NCBI GenBank assembly: GCA_964533785.1
Contig: CAZHNG010000069.1
Location: forward strand, 1-23,765
DNA from: JANQRV01 sp964533785
GTDB lineage: Bacteria; Bacteroidota; Bacteroidia; Chitinophagales; Saprospiraceae
Direction: 5' to 3'
Length of the DNA: 23,765 nt
A program made the translations under genes and the position numbers. How positions within the stretch are numbered: position 1 is the stretch's first letter; the number at the start of each line of letters is the position of its first letter. The notes below the pieces were generated by a model, which ran no database searches, was not told where the DNA came from, and saw only the letters and a program-made list of their open reading frames with translations. Shown piece by piece: positions 1 to 7,574 of the stretch.

Positions 1-36
1 GTAGTCAGGTGCTCTATCCAGTTGAGCTACGGAGCC
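1..36 (-). tRNA. tRNA-Arg (anticodon ACG), 5' part only
   Basis: Read on the minus strand, the first bases of the window give a tRNA 5' half that starts at position 36. It has the acceptor strand GGCTCCG, then TA, a D-stem GCTC/GAGC around a GGATA-containing D-loop, A26, the anticodon-stem strand CCTGA, the CT before the anticodon, and the first two anticodon bases AC. An anticodon beginning with A is in bacteria essentially confined to tRNA-Arg(ACG), so I infer arginine. The third anticodon base and the whole 3' half lie outside the window. Confidence 0.88.
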
Positions 37-88
37 TATTAGCCTCATAAAAGGGCATTATTATCCAACCCTTTTATTCAACGGAATG

Positions 89-119
89 CAAAAGTAGGTC
101 ATTTTTCTTTATTAAACAA
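89..119 (-). promoter_or_regulatory. Bacteroidota-type promoter of the tRNA
   Basis: On the minus strand a -7 box TACTTTTG (positions 96-89) matches the Bacteroidota TAnnTTTG consensus. A TTG (119-117) lies 20 nt upstream, where the -33 element is expected. Transcription would begin roughly 45 nt before the tRNA. Both boxes are read directly from the sequence; their function is inferred from the consensus. Confidence 0.6.
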
Positions 120-245
120 CATTAAGTTTAGACTTTTTTTCGATTGGAAAATTAAAGAAATAGGATCACCTTTGCAAAGCAAAAAAAGCGAAGACAGAAC
201 CCTGGAAAACCTGCTTTCACGATTCTAGCTTTAAAACTCCACTTA

Positions 246-1304
246 ATGAAAAAAATACTCATATTAGGTCTGGGCAAAGTAGGTAGCCTCGTCGGCCAAT
301 TACTCAGCAATGACTTTACGGTTACCGGAATTGACAAATCCAAACCACACTACGAATACGAATTGTCCTTTCCGGTCATCACGGGAGACGTTACCTCTTC
401 CGTCTTTATGAAAGAACAACTGGAACAGCACGATGCGGTTGTATCCGCCCTACCCTATTTTCTAAATAAAGAGGTGGCACAACTCGCACATGATATGGAC
501 AAGCATTATTTTGATCTGACAGAGGATGTCGAAACCACAAAATTCATCCGGGAACTCAGTAAAACATCTAATAAGGTAATGGCGCCGCAATGTGGCCTGG
601 CTCCGGGAATCATTGGCATTATCGGAGCGAATCTGGCCAAACCATTTACCAAACTCAGAGATATCGAATTGCGGGTAGGTGCTCTTCCCAGGTATCCCAA
701 CGGGCTTTTAGCCTATTCCTTCACGTGGTCGCCGGCGGGAGTAATCAATGAATACATCAACGATGCGGAAGCTATCCATAATGGTAAACGGAAAATGATG
801 CCCTCTCTCAGCGGAGTGGAATACATCAACATCGAAGGCCAGGAATTTGAGGCTTTTACGACTTCCGGCGGGTTAGGCACGATGTGCGAAACCTACGAAG
901 GAAAGGTGGACACTCTTAATTATAAGTCGATTCGTTACCCTGGGCACGGAAAACTAATGCGCTTCCTGATCTATGAACTAATCCTCAAACATGACAAACA
1001 ATTACTGGAGGATATTCTCAAAAACGCCAAACCTCCCGTTAAGGAGGATGTGGTATACATCTACGCTGTTGTCGAAGGCTGGCTGAACGAAAACCTCTTC
1101 CGTAATGAATATTTTAAAGCTTGCCATCCTAAAGAGATCGATGGTAAAAAATGGCGTGCCATTTCCTGGACGACGGCGGCGTCAGTAGCAGCGGTAATCG
1201 AAATGGTGGCTAACGGAAAGTTGCCGCAACAAGGTTTCATCAAACAAGAAGAAATTCCTTTCGAACAGTTTTTGGAAACGCGGAATGGGGAGTATTTTAA
1301 GTGA
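246..1304 (+). CDS. Saccharopine/lysine 6-dehydrogenase-like oxidoreductase
   Basis: A cytosolic NAD(P)-dependent dehydrogenase of the saccharopine dehydrogenase family, 352 residues. The N-terminus is a Rossmann fold with GLGKVG at residues 8-13 and an acidic residue (D30) ending the second strand, which suits NAD binding. VVSALP (65-70) and the stretch MAPQCGLAPG (112-121) are typical of the family. The C-terminal substrate domain carries the conserved YSFTWSPAGVINEY and IRYPGH stretches. The length is close to lysine 6-dehydrogenases and to the 'saccharopine dehydrogenase C-terminal domain' proteins, so a role in lysine or related amino-acid metabolism is likely, but the substrate cannot be read. 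It stands alone: upstream is the divergent tRNA, downstream a repeat-rich gap. The ATG at 246 is the natural start because the glycine motif sits seven residues in. Confidence 0.85.
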   Translation: MKKILILGLGKVGSLVGQLLSNDFTVTGIDKSKPHYEYELSFPVITGDVTSSVFMKEQLEQHDAVVSALPYFLNKEVAQLAHDMDKHYFDLTEDVETTKFIRELSKTSNKVMAPQCGLAPGIIGIIGANLAKPFTKLRDIELRVGALPRYPNGLLAYSFTWSPAGVINEYINDAEAIHNGKRKMMPSLSGVEYINIEGQEFEAFTTSGGLGTMCETYEGKVDTLNYKSIRYPGHGKLMRFLIYELILKHDKQLLEDILKNAKPPVKEDVVYIYAVVEGWLNENLFRNEYFKACHPKEIDGKKWRAISWTTAASVAAVIEMVANGKLPQQGFIKQEEIPFEQFLETRNGEYFK

Positions 1305-1453
1305 TTTTTCGGATACCATCCTCCCAAGCCTTTTTGTACTTAAAGAGAAAAGCAGACTAAAATTATTTTTCACTATTTCGATCCAAGCCTGCCATTTACA
1401 ATTTGTGCAGTTATATCTTGAACTTGCTTAGGATAGTTTAAAGCCAACCTTGT

Positions 1454-1548
1454 ATAGTATTAACTAGACTTTTGACGCTACCTGCCCACCTGGCGGTAAC
1501 GGTAGGTGGGCAGGTAGTGTCTAGCGTCAAAAGTCCAAATAGTATTAA
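1454..1548. repeat. Hairpin element flanked by 10-bp direct repeats
   Basis: A long inverted repeat has outer arms GACTTTTGACGCTA (1467-1480) and its complement (1522-1535), and inner arms CCTGCCCACCT (1481-1491) and its complement (1504-1514). The right arm carries 7 extra bases (1515-1521). The whole is flanked by the identical 10-mer ATAGTATTAA at 1454-1463 and 1539-1548. The flanking repeat resembles a target-site duplication, so a small non-autonomous mobile element (MITE/REP type) is a reasonable inference. Confidence 0.65.
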
Positions 1549-1561
1549 GTGTATTGACCTC

Positions 1562-1666
1562 TAAACTTGGCGGCAACTTCAATCACCACAAAGAACGCAA
1601 AGTTCTCTTTTCTTAGCGGTTCTTTGTGGCCTTAGCGGTGAGTAAAAGCCTTTGACCCCAAGTTTA
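1562..1666. repeat. CTTTGCG-type palindromic repeat, copy 1
   Basis: An extended imperfect palindrome. Outer arms are TAAACTTGG (1562-1570) and CCAAGTTTA (1658-1666). Inner arms run from TCACCACAAAGAACGCAAAG (1583-1602) to the related complement at 1612-1641, which ends GGCCTTAGCGGTGA. The core is a tandem of 'CGCAAAG/CTTTGCG'-like units. A second member of the same family lies at 21815-21880. Confidence 0.65.
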
Positions 1667-1728
1667 CCCGGCTGTACACATAAGCAGAAGAAAAAACCCT
1701 GAACGAAAAAAATATTCATTCCGCCAAT

Positions 1729-1784
1729 GTAACGAATCGCCGCTTCGGCAATTGGTTTCGCCGAGCGGATCGGGTTAATGTTAC
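1729..1784. repeat. Imperfect palindrome, possible degenerate repeat
   Basis: GTAAC (1729-1733) pairs with GTTAC (1780-1784), and inside it CGCTTCGGC (1741-1749) pairs with GCCGAGCG (1760-1767) with one bulged base. The rest of the stem is poorly matched, so this could be an old, decayed copy of an intergenic palindrome. Confidence 0.35.
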
Positions 1785-1790
1785 TTAAGT

Positions 1791-1825
1791 GGGTGGGTAT
1801 ACTATATTTATAATAAAGCCCACCC
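1791..1825. repeat. GGGTGGG/CCCACCC inverted repeat
   Basis: A 7-bp GC-rich stem, GGGTGGG (1791-1797) and CCCACCC (1819-1825), surrounds a 21-nt AT-rich loop. No T-run follows on either strand, so a terminator role is doubtful. Confidence 0.3.
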
Positions 1826-2068
1826 TACCTACACGCCATCCAGGTGTGCACTCAAGAGCAGTCTAAAGCTCTAAAATGATACTTTATCAATTGCGCAATT
1901 CAAATACTGTGAAAAGACACTGCAATTTAAATATTTTTTGTTTAAAAAACGATAAAATACAAAAAATTACTTTAACTAAAATCCTCGTTTATTTGCTGCA
2001 GAGAAAATTTAACAAGCCAGTGTACTAGCCCGGATCAGGAATGGTATCGCATTCGCTTAGCCCTTTCT

Positions 2069-3133
2069 CTATACCTGAATCCCTACCCGGAAAGGGCTTT
2101 CCGCTACTGCAAAAGCAAAAGCTTCATTCACTTCCGGCAAAGTAAATCCACCGTGGATCAGACTGGCAAAAGGAAAATCTCGGTGATGATTTTCAATAAA
2201 TTCTACAGCCGTGATAAAATCCTGCTCATTGTAATTGTGTAATCCTTTAATTGTAATCAAATTACGCAAAATATATTCGGCATTAACAGCCAGATCCCGC
2301 TGGGGAAAAACAGCGCCTACCCAAACTGCGATCCCCCCGATATTAAGCCATCGCAAAGTATGCTCCATCGCCGTAGGCGTACCACTCAACTCGATAATGC
2401 CATCGACCTTCGAGGCAGGAGCAGGATATTCCTTTGCTTTCACCAACAAAATATCATCAGCTCCAAATCTGCGGGCAATATCCAGCCGTTTTGGATCAAT
2501 ATCCATTGCAATCACTTTCCGTATGCCTTTGGTTTTGGCCATCGCTATACCAACCATGCCCAGCATACCTATGCCGGAGATCAGAAGACTTTTAGGTTTT
2601 ATATTTCCCATTAGACGAAAAGCACCAGCAACGGTTGCCACGGCACAATTTATGATGGCCGCCACGGTTACCGGCACGTTTTCCTCCAATTTAATGACAG
2701 GAGTATGCTCACGCAAAATAATGTACTCCGCTAATCCTCCGTGGAGGGTATGCTGAGGTGAAATTCTTTCGTGGCCATATTTAAAAAGACCTGGCCCCTT
2801 TTGGGGAATTCCCTTTTCTGCCATATTACTATTGGGATCGCTTGCATAGATGGCCCAGGTGATGCGATCATCCTCTCGTAATAATTGCGTCCTCAGATCT
2901 GTAACAGGTGCCTGTGGTCCCAGCCTTGCAATTCGTCCCACTATTTCATGGCCGAGAATAGTTGGTATTTTCTCTTTACGCTGACCACCAAACGTTTTTA
3001 GATCGCTGCTGCAAAGGGTTGTACATTCTATTTTGACCAGTATTTCGCCGGTTCGGAGTGGCGGAATTGTCACTTCGCTTAGTTCGATTGGAACTCGGGA
3101 GCCGCGGAAGACGGCAATTTGGGATTTGTTCAT
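2069..3133 (-). CDS. Zinc-type alcohol dehydrogenase, HpnZ-like
   Basis: A medium-chain dehydrogenase (MDR superfamily), 354 residues, cytosolic. Catalytic-zinc ligands are all visible: C41 in TTLCSSD, H62-E63 in LGHEIVG, and C163 in INCAVATV. The nucleotide fold has GIGMLG near residues 187-192. The wording of the catalytic domain (VKIECTTLCSSDLKTF, DDRITWAIYAS, KGIPQKGPGLFKYGHE) closely recalls the phosphonate-catabolism-associated alcohol dehydrogenases (HpnZ type). In that lobe those enzymes carry structural-zinc cysteines; here the positions are occupied by D, N, N and G, so the structural zinc is lost. No phosphonate genes are in the window, so the substrate is open. It begins 65 bp after the exported phosphoesterase on the same strand and may be co-transcribed with it. 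Confidence 0.85.
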   Translation of the reverse strand: MNKSQIAVFRGSRVPIELSEVTIPPLRTGEILVKIECTTLCSSDLKTFGGQRKEKIPTILGHEIVGRIARLGPQAPVTDLRTQLLREDDRITWAIYASDPNSNMAEKGIPQKGPGLFKYGHERISPQHTLHGGLAEYIILREHTPVIKLEENVPVTVAAIINCAVATVAGAFRLMGNIKPKSLLISGIGMLGMVGIAMAKTKGIRKVIAMDIDPKRLDIARRFGADDILLVKAKEYPAPASKVDGIIELSGTPTAMEHTLRWLNIGGIAVWVGAVFPQRDLAVNAEYILRNLITIKGLHNYNEQDFITAVEFIENHHRDFPFASLIHGGFTLPEVNEAFAFAVAESPFRVGIQV

Positions 3134-3198
3134 TTCTGTTTATTAATAGGCTTGGCTAATATGTTGTGGTATTGGGGGGAAATCATTCCGCCCTACCA

Positions 3199-5106
3199 CT
3201 AGTGAGACAATTGCCCGGGACGGAACGGTATTCTCCCCATGACCGAATCATAAAACCCAAAGCTGAAAGATTTGCGCCCCTGATGTTGATAACTTTTGAT
3301 CACCAAACTGTGTTTTCCTTCCTCCAGCACCAAACTTTTAACCGTTTGGTCTTCCCCGTCCGAATCTACTATTAATATGCCATCAATAGAGACTTGTAAG
3401 CCTCTGGAATCTAAAGCGTAAAAAGTATAGGTATCCGTTTGGGGAACCTCAAAATAGCCATTTACGATCAAGCCCCAGTATCCCTTGTCAGGGCCATTGA
3501 TATCCTTTATATTTAATGTCTTTAGAATTCCTTCTCCTTTCTTGTTACTACTGATGAAGTAATTGGCCTTGACATCCCGCCAATCCCCTTCATAATATTG
3601 ATACCTTAAACCAGGAACTGTTTCAACCTCTTTTGTAGCTCCGAAAGGGATCATTTTTTCAAATTCCCGGGTCGATACCCGGCTGCCTTTTCCGTCTTTC
3701 GTGAAGGACCTTGCTTTCAGTTCTGCTCCTTCTTCCAGAACAATTTCCGAGGTATACAAGGGAGATTGTAACCCCGGTTCGCTGCCATCCAAGGTATAGT
3801 GGATAATTAAATCTTTTAAACCAGCTTGAATGGTTACTGCGGTCCTATCCTGAAAAACAAAGCGTTCACTTTCAATAATTGGAGCAGGAGGTTGGATGAC
3901 CTCTGCTTGTAGAGTCTGGCCCTCTGGTTTTGTCATTTGAAAAGAATCGAAGACCCTACCTTCATAATCAATAGCTTTAAAAATGAGTGTTTTATCATAA
4001 ACAGCAAAAGTACAAAAATGATGGCCTTGTTGTAATTCCAGTGTAAACCAGTTGCGGGTTGGTGCAAAAGTTTCAATGAAACCTCCCGCACCACCAGAAT
4101 TGATATATACAGTACCATTCTTTTGGTTGATCCGGTTATTTTTCAGCGGCCAGGTCCTTTCGTATACATGCGTATGTCCAAACAAGGAAAAATCAACATT
4201 ATATTTATCGAAAAGCGGAACCAAATTTCGGGATTGAGTACCCATGGTGGAAGCTTCTTTGAAAGTATCTCCGTGATCATCGGATTCTGAAGAATAAGGT
4301 GGATGGTGATGGACGGCAATTTTCCAAGTAGCTGTTGATTTCGCCAGAGCTTGATCCAGCCAATTGTACTGTTCCGAGCCTTCGCTTAAATCCCGGTTGG
4401 AGTCGATCATAAAAAATTCTGCATTACCGTATTTGAAATGATACCGGTATTCTGGCTTCGGATTAGCCATATACTGATAATACAAATCTGAATCCCCTTC
4501 GTGGTTTCCTAATACCGTATACATAGGCACGCGGGCCATTAAAGCCTGCCCACCAGGGAAAAAGTGTTCCGTCCAATCCGTTTTTTTGGGCCCCCAGTCT
4601 ATCAAGTCGCCCGCATGAACGATAAAACTGGGTCTTTCTTTCCATACTTCCTCTGCAATTACACTCCAGGCCCAAGGGGTATCTCTATTCCACTGTGAAT
4701 CGCCAACTAAAGCGAACATAAATGCAGAACTGTCATTTACCGTAGTTTTAAAGGAATAGGTTTCACTGATAATACGTCGGCCATTTTGGGTTTCAGATAC
4801 AGCCCGCCAGAAATAATTGCTCTCCGGTTTTAAATCCTCTAGTAATACTTCGTGCATTTGCCGATACCCTTCGATCCTAATTTGTCTGGAAATATCAGCC
4901 TCTTCCACATCAAATTGCGCTTCTCCGTATTCCACTAATGTGGTTGCTTCTTCCTTGGTTTCCCACAAAATCACCATACTTGTTTTGGTAGAATGTTGCA
5001 GGTATGGCTTCACCCAAAAACCTTCCTCAAGAGAAGAATCTTGCTGACCGGCAGCAAAAAATGTAAATAATATGTTCAGCAATATTAAAAATAAGTTCTT
5101 GTTCAT
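3199..5106 (-). CDS. Exported metallophosphoesterase, purple-acid-phosphatase-like with PA14
   Basis: A 635-residue exported protein. Domains in order: signal peptide (about 1-20, ending AAG|QQ); a fibronectin-type purple acid phosphatase N-terminal domain (about 30-122); a calcineurin-like phosphoesterase domain (about 128-385); a chitobiase/beta-hexosaminidase-C-like Ig domain (about 408-486, motif YTLDGSEP); and a PA14-like beta-sandwich (about 498-630). Metal ligands are visible as GDSQ (D136), AGD (D167), GNHE (N201, H202), the HHHPP run (266-270) and GHTH (H311, H313). The protein should hydrolyse phosphomonoesters or diesters in the periplasm or outside the cell, with the two C-terminal domains probably binding glycan. 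No T9SS tail or lipobox is seen. It is first in a probable two-gene unit with the downstream dehydrogenase and is divergent from the sigma factor. Confidence 0.88.
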   Translation of the reverse strand: MNKNLFLILLNILFTFFAAGQQDSSLEEGFWVKPYLQHSTKTSMVILWETKEEATTLVEYGEAQFDVEEADISRQIRIEGYRQMHEVLLEDLKPESNYFWRAVSETQNGRRIISETYSFKTTVNDSSAFMFALVGDSQWNRDTPWAWSVIAEEVWKERPSFIVHAGDLIDWGPKKTDWTEHFFPGGQALMARVPMYTVLGNHEGDSDLYYQYMANPKPEYRYHFKYGNAEFFMIDSNRDLSEGSEQYNWLDQALAKSTATWKIAVHHHPPYSSESDDHGDTFKEASTMGTQSRNLVPLFDKYNVDFSLFGHTHVYERTWPLKNNRINQKNGTVYINSGGAGGFIETFAPTRNWFTLELQQGHHFCTFAVYDKTLIFKAIDYEGRVFDSFQMTKPEGQTLQAEVIQPPAPIIESERFVFQDRTAVTIQAGLKDLIIHYTLDGSEPGLQSPLYTSEIVLEEGAELKARSFTKDGKGSRVSTREFEKMIPFGATKEVETVPGLRYQYYEGDWRDVKANYFISSNKKGEGILKTLNIKDINGPDKGYWGLIVNGYFEVPQTDTYTFYALDSRGLQVSIDGILIVDSDGEDQTVKSLVLEEGKHSLVIKSYQHQGRKSFSFGFYDSVMGRIPFRPGQLSH

Positions 5107-5309
5107 TTTGTAACTTAATTGGTCCAGACGGGAAAATAAACATTCCTCATTTTCGATAACCTATTTGAACCTAGAATTAAAGGAAAATTCAAGATCAATT
5201 TACATTTTAACTTTTTTCCATTTAAAAACTGTAACCATTTTAATCCTTCTTAGTAATCCGAAACGACAATTACAAAACACCTAATTTATCACAAGGAACG
5301 CTCAAAAGA

Positions 5310-5840
5310 ATGACCGACGAACAGATCATGGGACAGGTTAAGGAGGGAGAACTCCGGCAGTTATCGCACCTCTTCGAGCGATACCACCGAAAGCTGTTTT
5401 CCTTTTTTGTCCGCATGAACGGCGATGCCGCCTTGAGCGAAGATTTCACCCAAATGGTCTTTGAGCGGATTTTGAAATACCGCCACTCTTTTAAAGAGGA
5501 TGCGAGTTTTAAAACCTGGATCTTTCAGATCGGCCGCAACGTATACCGTGACCACTACCGGTTGAACACCATTAAAATAGATGGTGATACGGAAGTTTCT
5601 GAATTGAACCTTTACGATGAAACAAAGCAGGAAGAGGAAGAGTACCTCAACCACAGAAAAAAACAACTGGAAAAAGCCATTGCCCAATTAAAACCGGAAT
5701 ACAGAGAAGTAGTCTTATTGGGCTGGATTGAGAATCTACGTTACAGCGAAGTAGCTGATGCCATCGGCATTACAGAAGCAAACGTAAAAGTAAGGATGCA
5801 CCGCGCTATTAAACAACTTAAAAAAATGATGTGCGCATGA
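5310..5840 (+). CDS. RNA polymerase ECF sigma factor
   Basis: A 176-residue group 4 (extracytoplasmic function) sigma factor. Region 2 covers about residues 15-82 (FERYHRKLFSFFVRM, EDFTQMVFERILKY, FKTWIFQIGRNVYRDHYR), which melts and binds the -10 element. Region 4 is a helix-turn-helix at about 118-172 (LKPEYREVVLLGWIENLRY, SEVADAIGITEANVKVRMHR) that contacts the -35 element. There is no extra C-terminal domain. Its stop codon TGA overlaps the ATG of the next gene as ATGA, the classic arrangement with a cognate anti-sigma factor. The 200-bp divergent spacer upstream shows no match to the housekeeping TAnnTTTG box, so the operon may read from a different, perhaps autoregulated, promoter. Confidence 0.93.
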   Translation: MTDEQIMGQVKEGELRQLSHLFERYHRKLFSFFVRMNGDAALSEDFTQMVFERILKYRHSFKEDASFKTWIFQIGRNVYRDHYRLNTIKIDGDTEVSELNLYDETKQEEEEYLNHRKKQLEKAIAQLKPEYREVVLLGWIENLRYSEVADAIGITEANVKVRMHRAIKQLKKMMCA

Positions 5841-6616
5841 ATCAAGATACACTAATTGATTATTTGGCAGGCGAATTAGAAAAAGATGAGCAGTTACGGG
5901 TAGAGCAGGAATTGGAAAAATCAGCAGCACTTCGGGAAGAGCTGACCGGACTAAAGGAGTTATTTTTAGAAGTCAAGGAATTGCCCGATCTATCTCCTTC
6001 GCCTAAGCTGCGCCAAAACTTCGACCAAATGCTCGCTGCCGAAGTGAAAAAAACGGATGGCCATCCAAAAGTAATTAAACTTACCCCTCCAAATTGGCTA
6101 TGGCAAAGTATTGCTGCGGCTATTATACTTGCAATTGGAGTTTTTGCCGGCCAGAAGATCAATCAATTCCAAATGCAAAATGAGGAAATGGCAGCAATAC
6201 GGGAGGAATTGAATCAAACCAAACTGGCCATGCAACAACTTATGCAACAAACCAGTACCAGCCGCCGCATCAAAGCCGTCAACCTGACTTACGATCTCCA
6301 AAAAGCGGATAAGGAAATTATTGAAAACCTGGAATATCTGCTCAACAGAGACGAAAGTGCCAACGTGAGACTGGCCGCCCTCGATGCTTTGTCACAGTTC
6401 GCCATTCAAACACCAGAAGCGCGACAAATACTGATCAATGCCTTACGTCACCAGGATAAACCCGTTGTGCAAATCGCTCTTATTCAAGTACTAGTCAAAC
6501 TCGAAGCCAATGGTGCCGTCCCCTTACTCGATGAACTGATCGAAAACGGGCAAATCACTGACAAAGTTAGGGATGAAGCCGAACTAGGGCGATTTAAACT
6601 GGAGAAAAGCTTATAA
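5837..6616 (+). CDS. Membrane anti-sigma factor with HEAT-like periplasmic tail
   Basis: A 259-residue bitopic protein translated from the ATG at 5837, which overlaps the sigma-factor stop (ATGA). A GTG six bases earlier is in frame but less likely. Residues 1-75 form a short helical, acidic cytoplasmic domain beginning NQDTLIDYLAGEL, as in Bacteroidota anti-sigma factors. One transmembrane helix lies at about 88-106. Residues about 112-138 (QMQNEEMAAIREELNQTK) should be coiled coil. Residues about 158-250 contain leucine/alanine-rich helical pairs (SANVRLAALDALSQFA, PVVQIALIQVLVKL) like HEAT repeats. Neither a zinc-binding HxxxCxxC nor an STN domain is seen. The role, holding the upstream sigma factor at the membrane and releasing it on an envelope signal sensed by the HEAT-like part, is inferred from position and architecture. 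Confidence 0.85.
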   Translation: MNQDTLIDYLAGELEKDEQLRVEQELEKSAALREELTGLKELFLEVKELPDLSPSPKLRQNFDQMLAAEVKKTDGHPKVIKLTPPNWLWQSIAAAIILAIGVFAGQKINQFQMQNEEMAAIREELNQTKLAMQQLMQQTSTSRRIKAVNLTYDLQKADKEIIENLEYLLNRDESANVRLAALDALSQFAIQTPEARQILINALRHQDKPVVQIALIQVLVKLEANGAVPLLDELIENGQITDKVRDEAELGRFKLEKSL

Positions 6617-6713
6617 AAGCCACCTCAATCTCAGGCTTGAACGGAAGCCCAACTCCCAATTCCTTCACACTCAAATACTCTAGCGTCAAAATTATAAATC
6701 TAAATCAAACAAC

Positions 6714-7481
6714 ATGAAATTATCATTTCTTCCAATTTTACTATTTTCGGTAACGGCCTTTTCGGTAACGGCTCAGGTAAAATTCAACATGAGCACCGGG
6801 AAACTGGCCATCAGCGAGGTGGACTGGGTAACCATCCAAGGCCGCCAAGGGTCGGAAATTCTTATTGAAGTAGAGGGCAAAGTTTCTACTGAAGAGGATG
6901 AACGTGCCGCAGGCCTTAAAGAAATAAGTGCCACCGGACTAACAGACAACACCGGCATCGGGTTGGTAACCGTACAGAACGGCAATACCCTTGAAGTAGG
7001 CCAGTTGTCGCGTAGAAACAATAATCGCTATATTTTCAAAGTACCTGCGGGAGTAGCTGTTTCTTACGAACACTCTACTTATCACGGAAAAACAATAGTC
7101 ATTGAAGATACGCAAAGTGAAATTGAAGTTTCCGCAAATTACAACGATATTGAAATAACCAACGCTTCGGGGCCATTAGCTTTGAATACGGTTTACGGTG
7201 ATATTACTGCGGATTTTTCCAACCTCAGCCTTACGAACGACATCAAGCTTTATTCTACTTACAAGAGCGTTGAAGTAACCGTGCCCAGTACTATCAAAGC
7301 TGATTTCAGACTAAAAAGTTCATACGGTAAAATGTACACTGATCTCGACCTGCAAATGGAAAAAAAGAGCAATGGATTGAAGCCGCTCTCCAGCAGCAAT
7401 ATTACCGGTAGTACCAATGGTGGTGGTATCGACTTTTCCATTACTTCAGTGTACAAAAATATCTATCTACGGAAAGGGTGA
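6714..7481 (+). CDS. Exported beta-repeat (DUF4097/adhesin-like) protein, paralog 1
   Basis: A 255-residue exported protein. The signal peptide ends near residue 20 (FSVTAFSVTA|QV). The body is almost all beta, with short repeated strands carrying Tyr-Gly or Thr-Tyr turns: STYHGKTIVIE, ANYNDIEI, TVYGDITADF, STYKSVEVTV, SSYGKMYTDL, and finally SVYKNIYLRKG. This is the pattern of the DUF4097/GIN-type right-handed beta-helix proteins that often follow ECF sigma/anti-sigma pairs. The molecular function of the family is not firmly known. It starts 97 bp after the anti-sigma gene on the same strand and is followed 93 bp later by a paralog with the same C-terminal signature, so the pair arose by tandem duplication and probably shares transcripts with the sigma factor. 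Confidence 0.8.
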   Translation: MKLSFLPILLFSVTAFSVTAQVKFNMSTGKLAISEVDWVTIQGRQGSEILIEVEGKVSTEEDERAAGLKEISATGLTDNTGIGLVTVQNGNTLEVGQLSRRNNNRYIFKVPAGVAVSYEHSTYHGKTIVIEDTQSEIEVSANYNDIEITNASGPLALNTVYGDITADFSNLSLTNDIKLYSTYKSVEVTVPSTIKADFRLKSSYGKMYTDLDLQMEKKSNGLKPLSSSNITGSTNGGGIDFSITSVYKNIYLRKG

Positions 7482-7574
7482 GTGCTCAATAATTCCCACC
7501 AGATCCAAAGCAATACTCCCTTTTCAATCGTCCAAATCCTATTTCGATCATTCAAATTTTAAAATTATTTGATC

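Larger units (their letters stand above)
1305..2068. other. 764-bp intergenic region rich in palindromes
   Basis: No credible coding sequence is seen on either strand. The first two thirds hold four consecutive inverted-repeat elements (1454-1548, 1562-1666, 1729-1784, 1791-1825), listed separately. From about 1826 to 2068 the sequence is AT-rich, without a recognisable gene or strong hairpin. It lies between a plus-strand gene end and a minus-strand gene end, so it contains both 3' ends and no obvious promoter role. Confidence 0.8.

Noticed and set aside
144..175. Possible promoter for the dehydrogenase at 246 (TTG then CACCTTTG)
   Set aside because: The -7 box lacks the TA required by TAnnTTTG, so I did not list it.
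1305..2068. CRISPR array in the repeat-rich gap
   Set aside because: The repeats are palindromes of different kinds with no regular spacing or unique spacers.
2235..2756. Long plus-strand open frame of 173 codons
   Set aside because: It lies antisense to the alcohol dehydrogenase, whose catalytic motifs are clear; a codon-bias shadow.
5831..5836. GTG start two codons upstream for the anti-sigma factor
   Set aside because: The ATG at 5837 overlaps the sigma stop as ATGA, the usual coupled arrangement, so the GTG is less likely.
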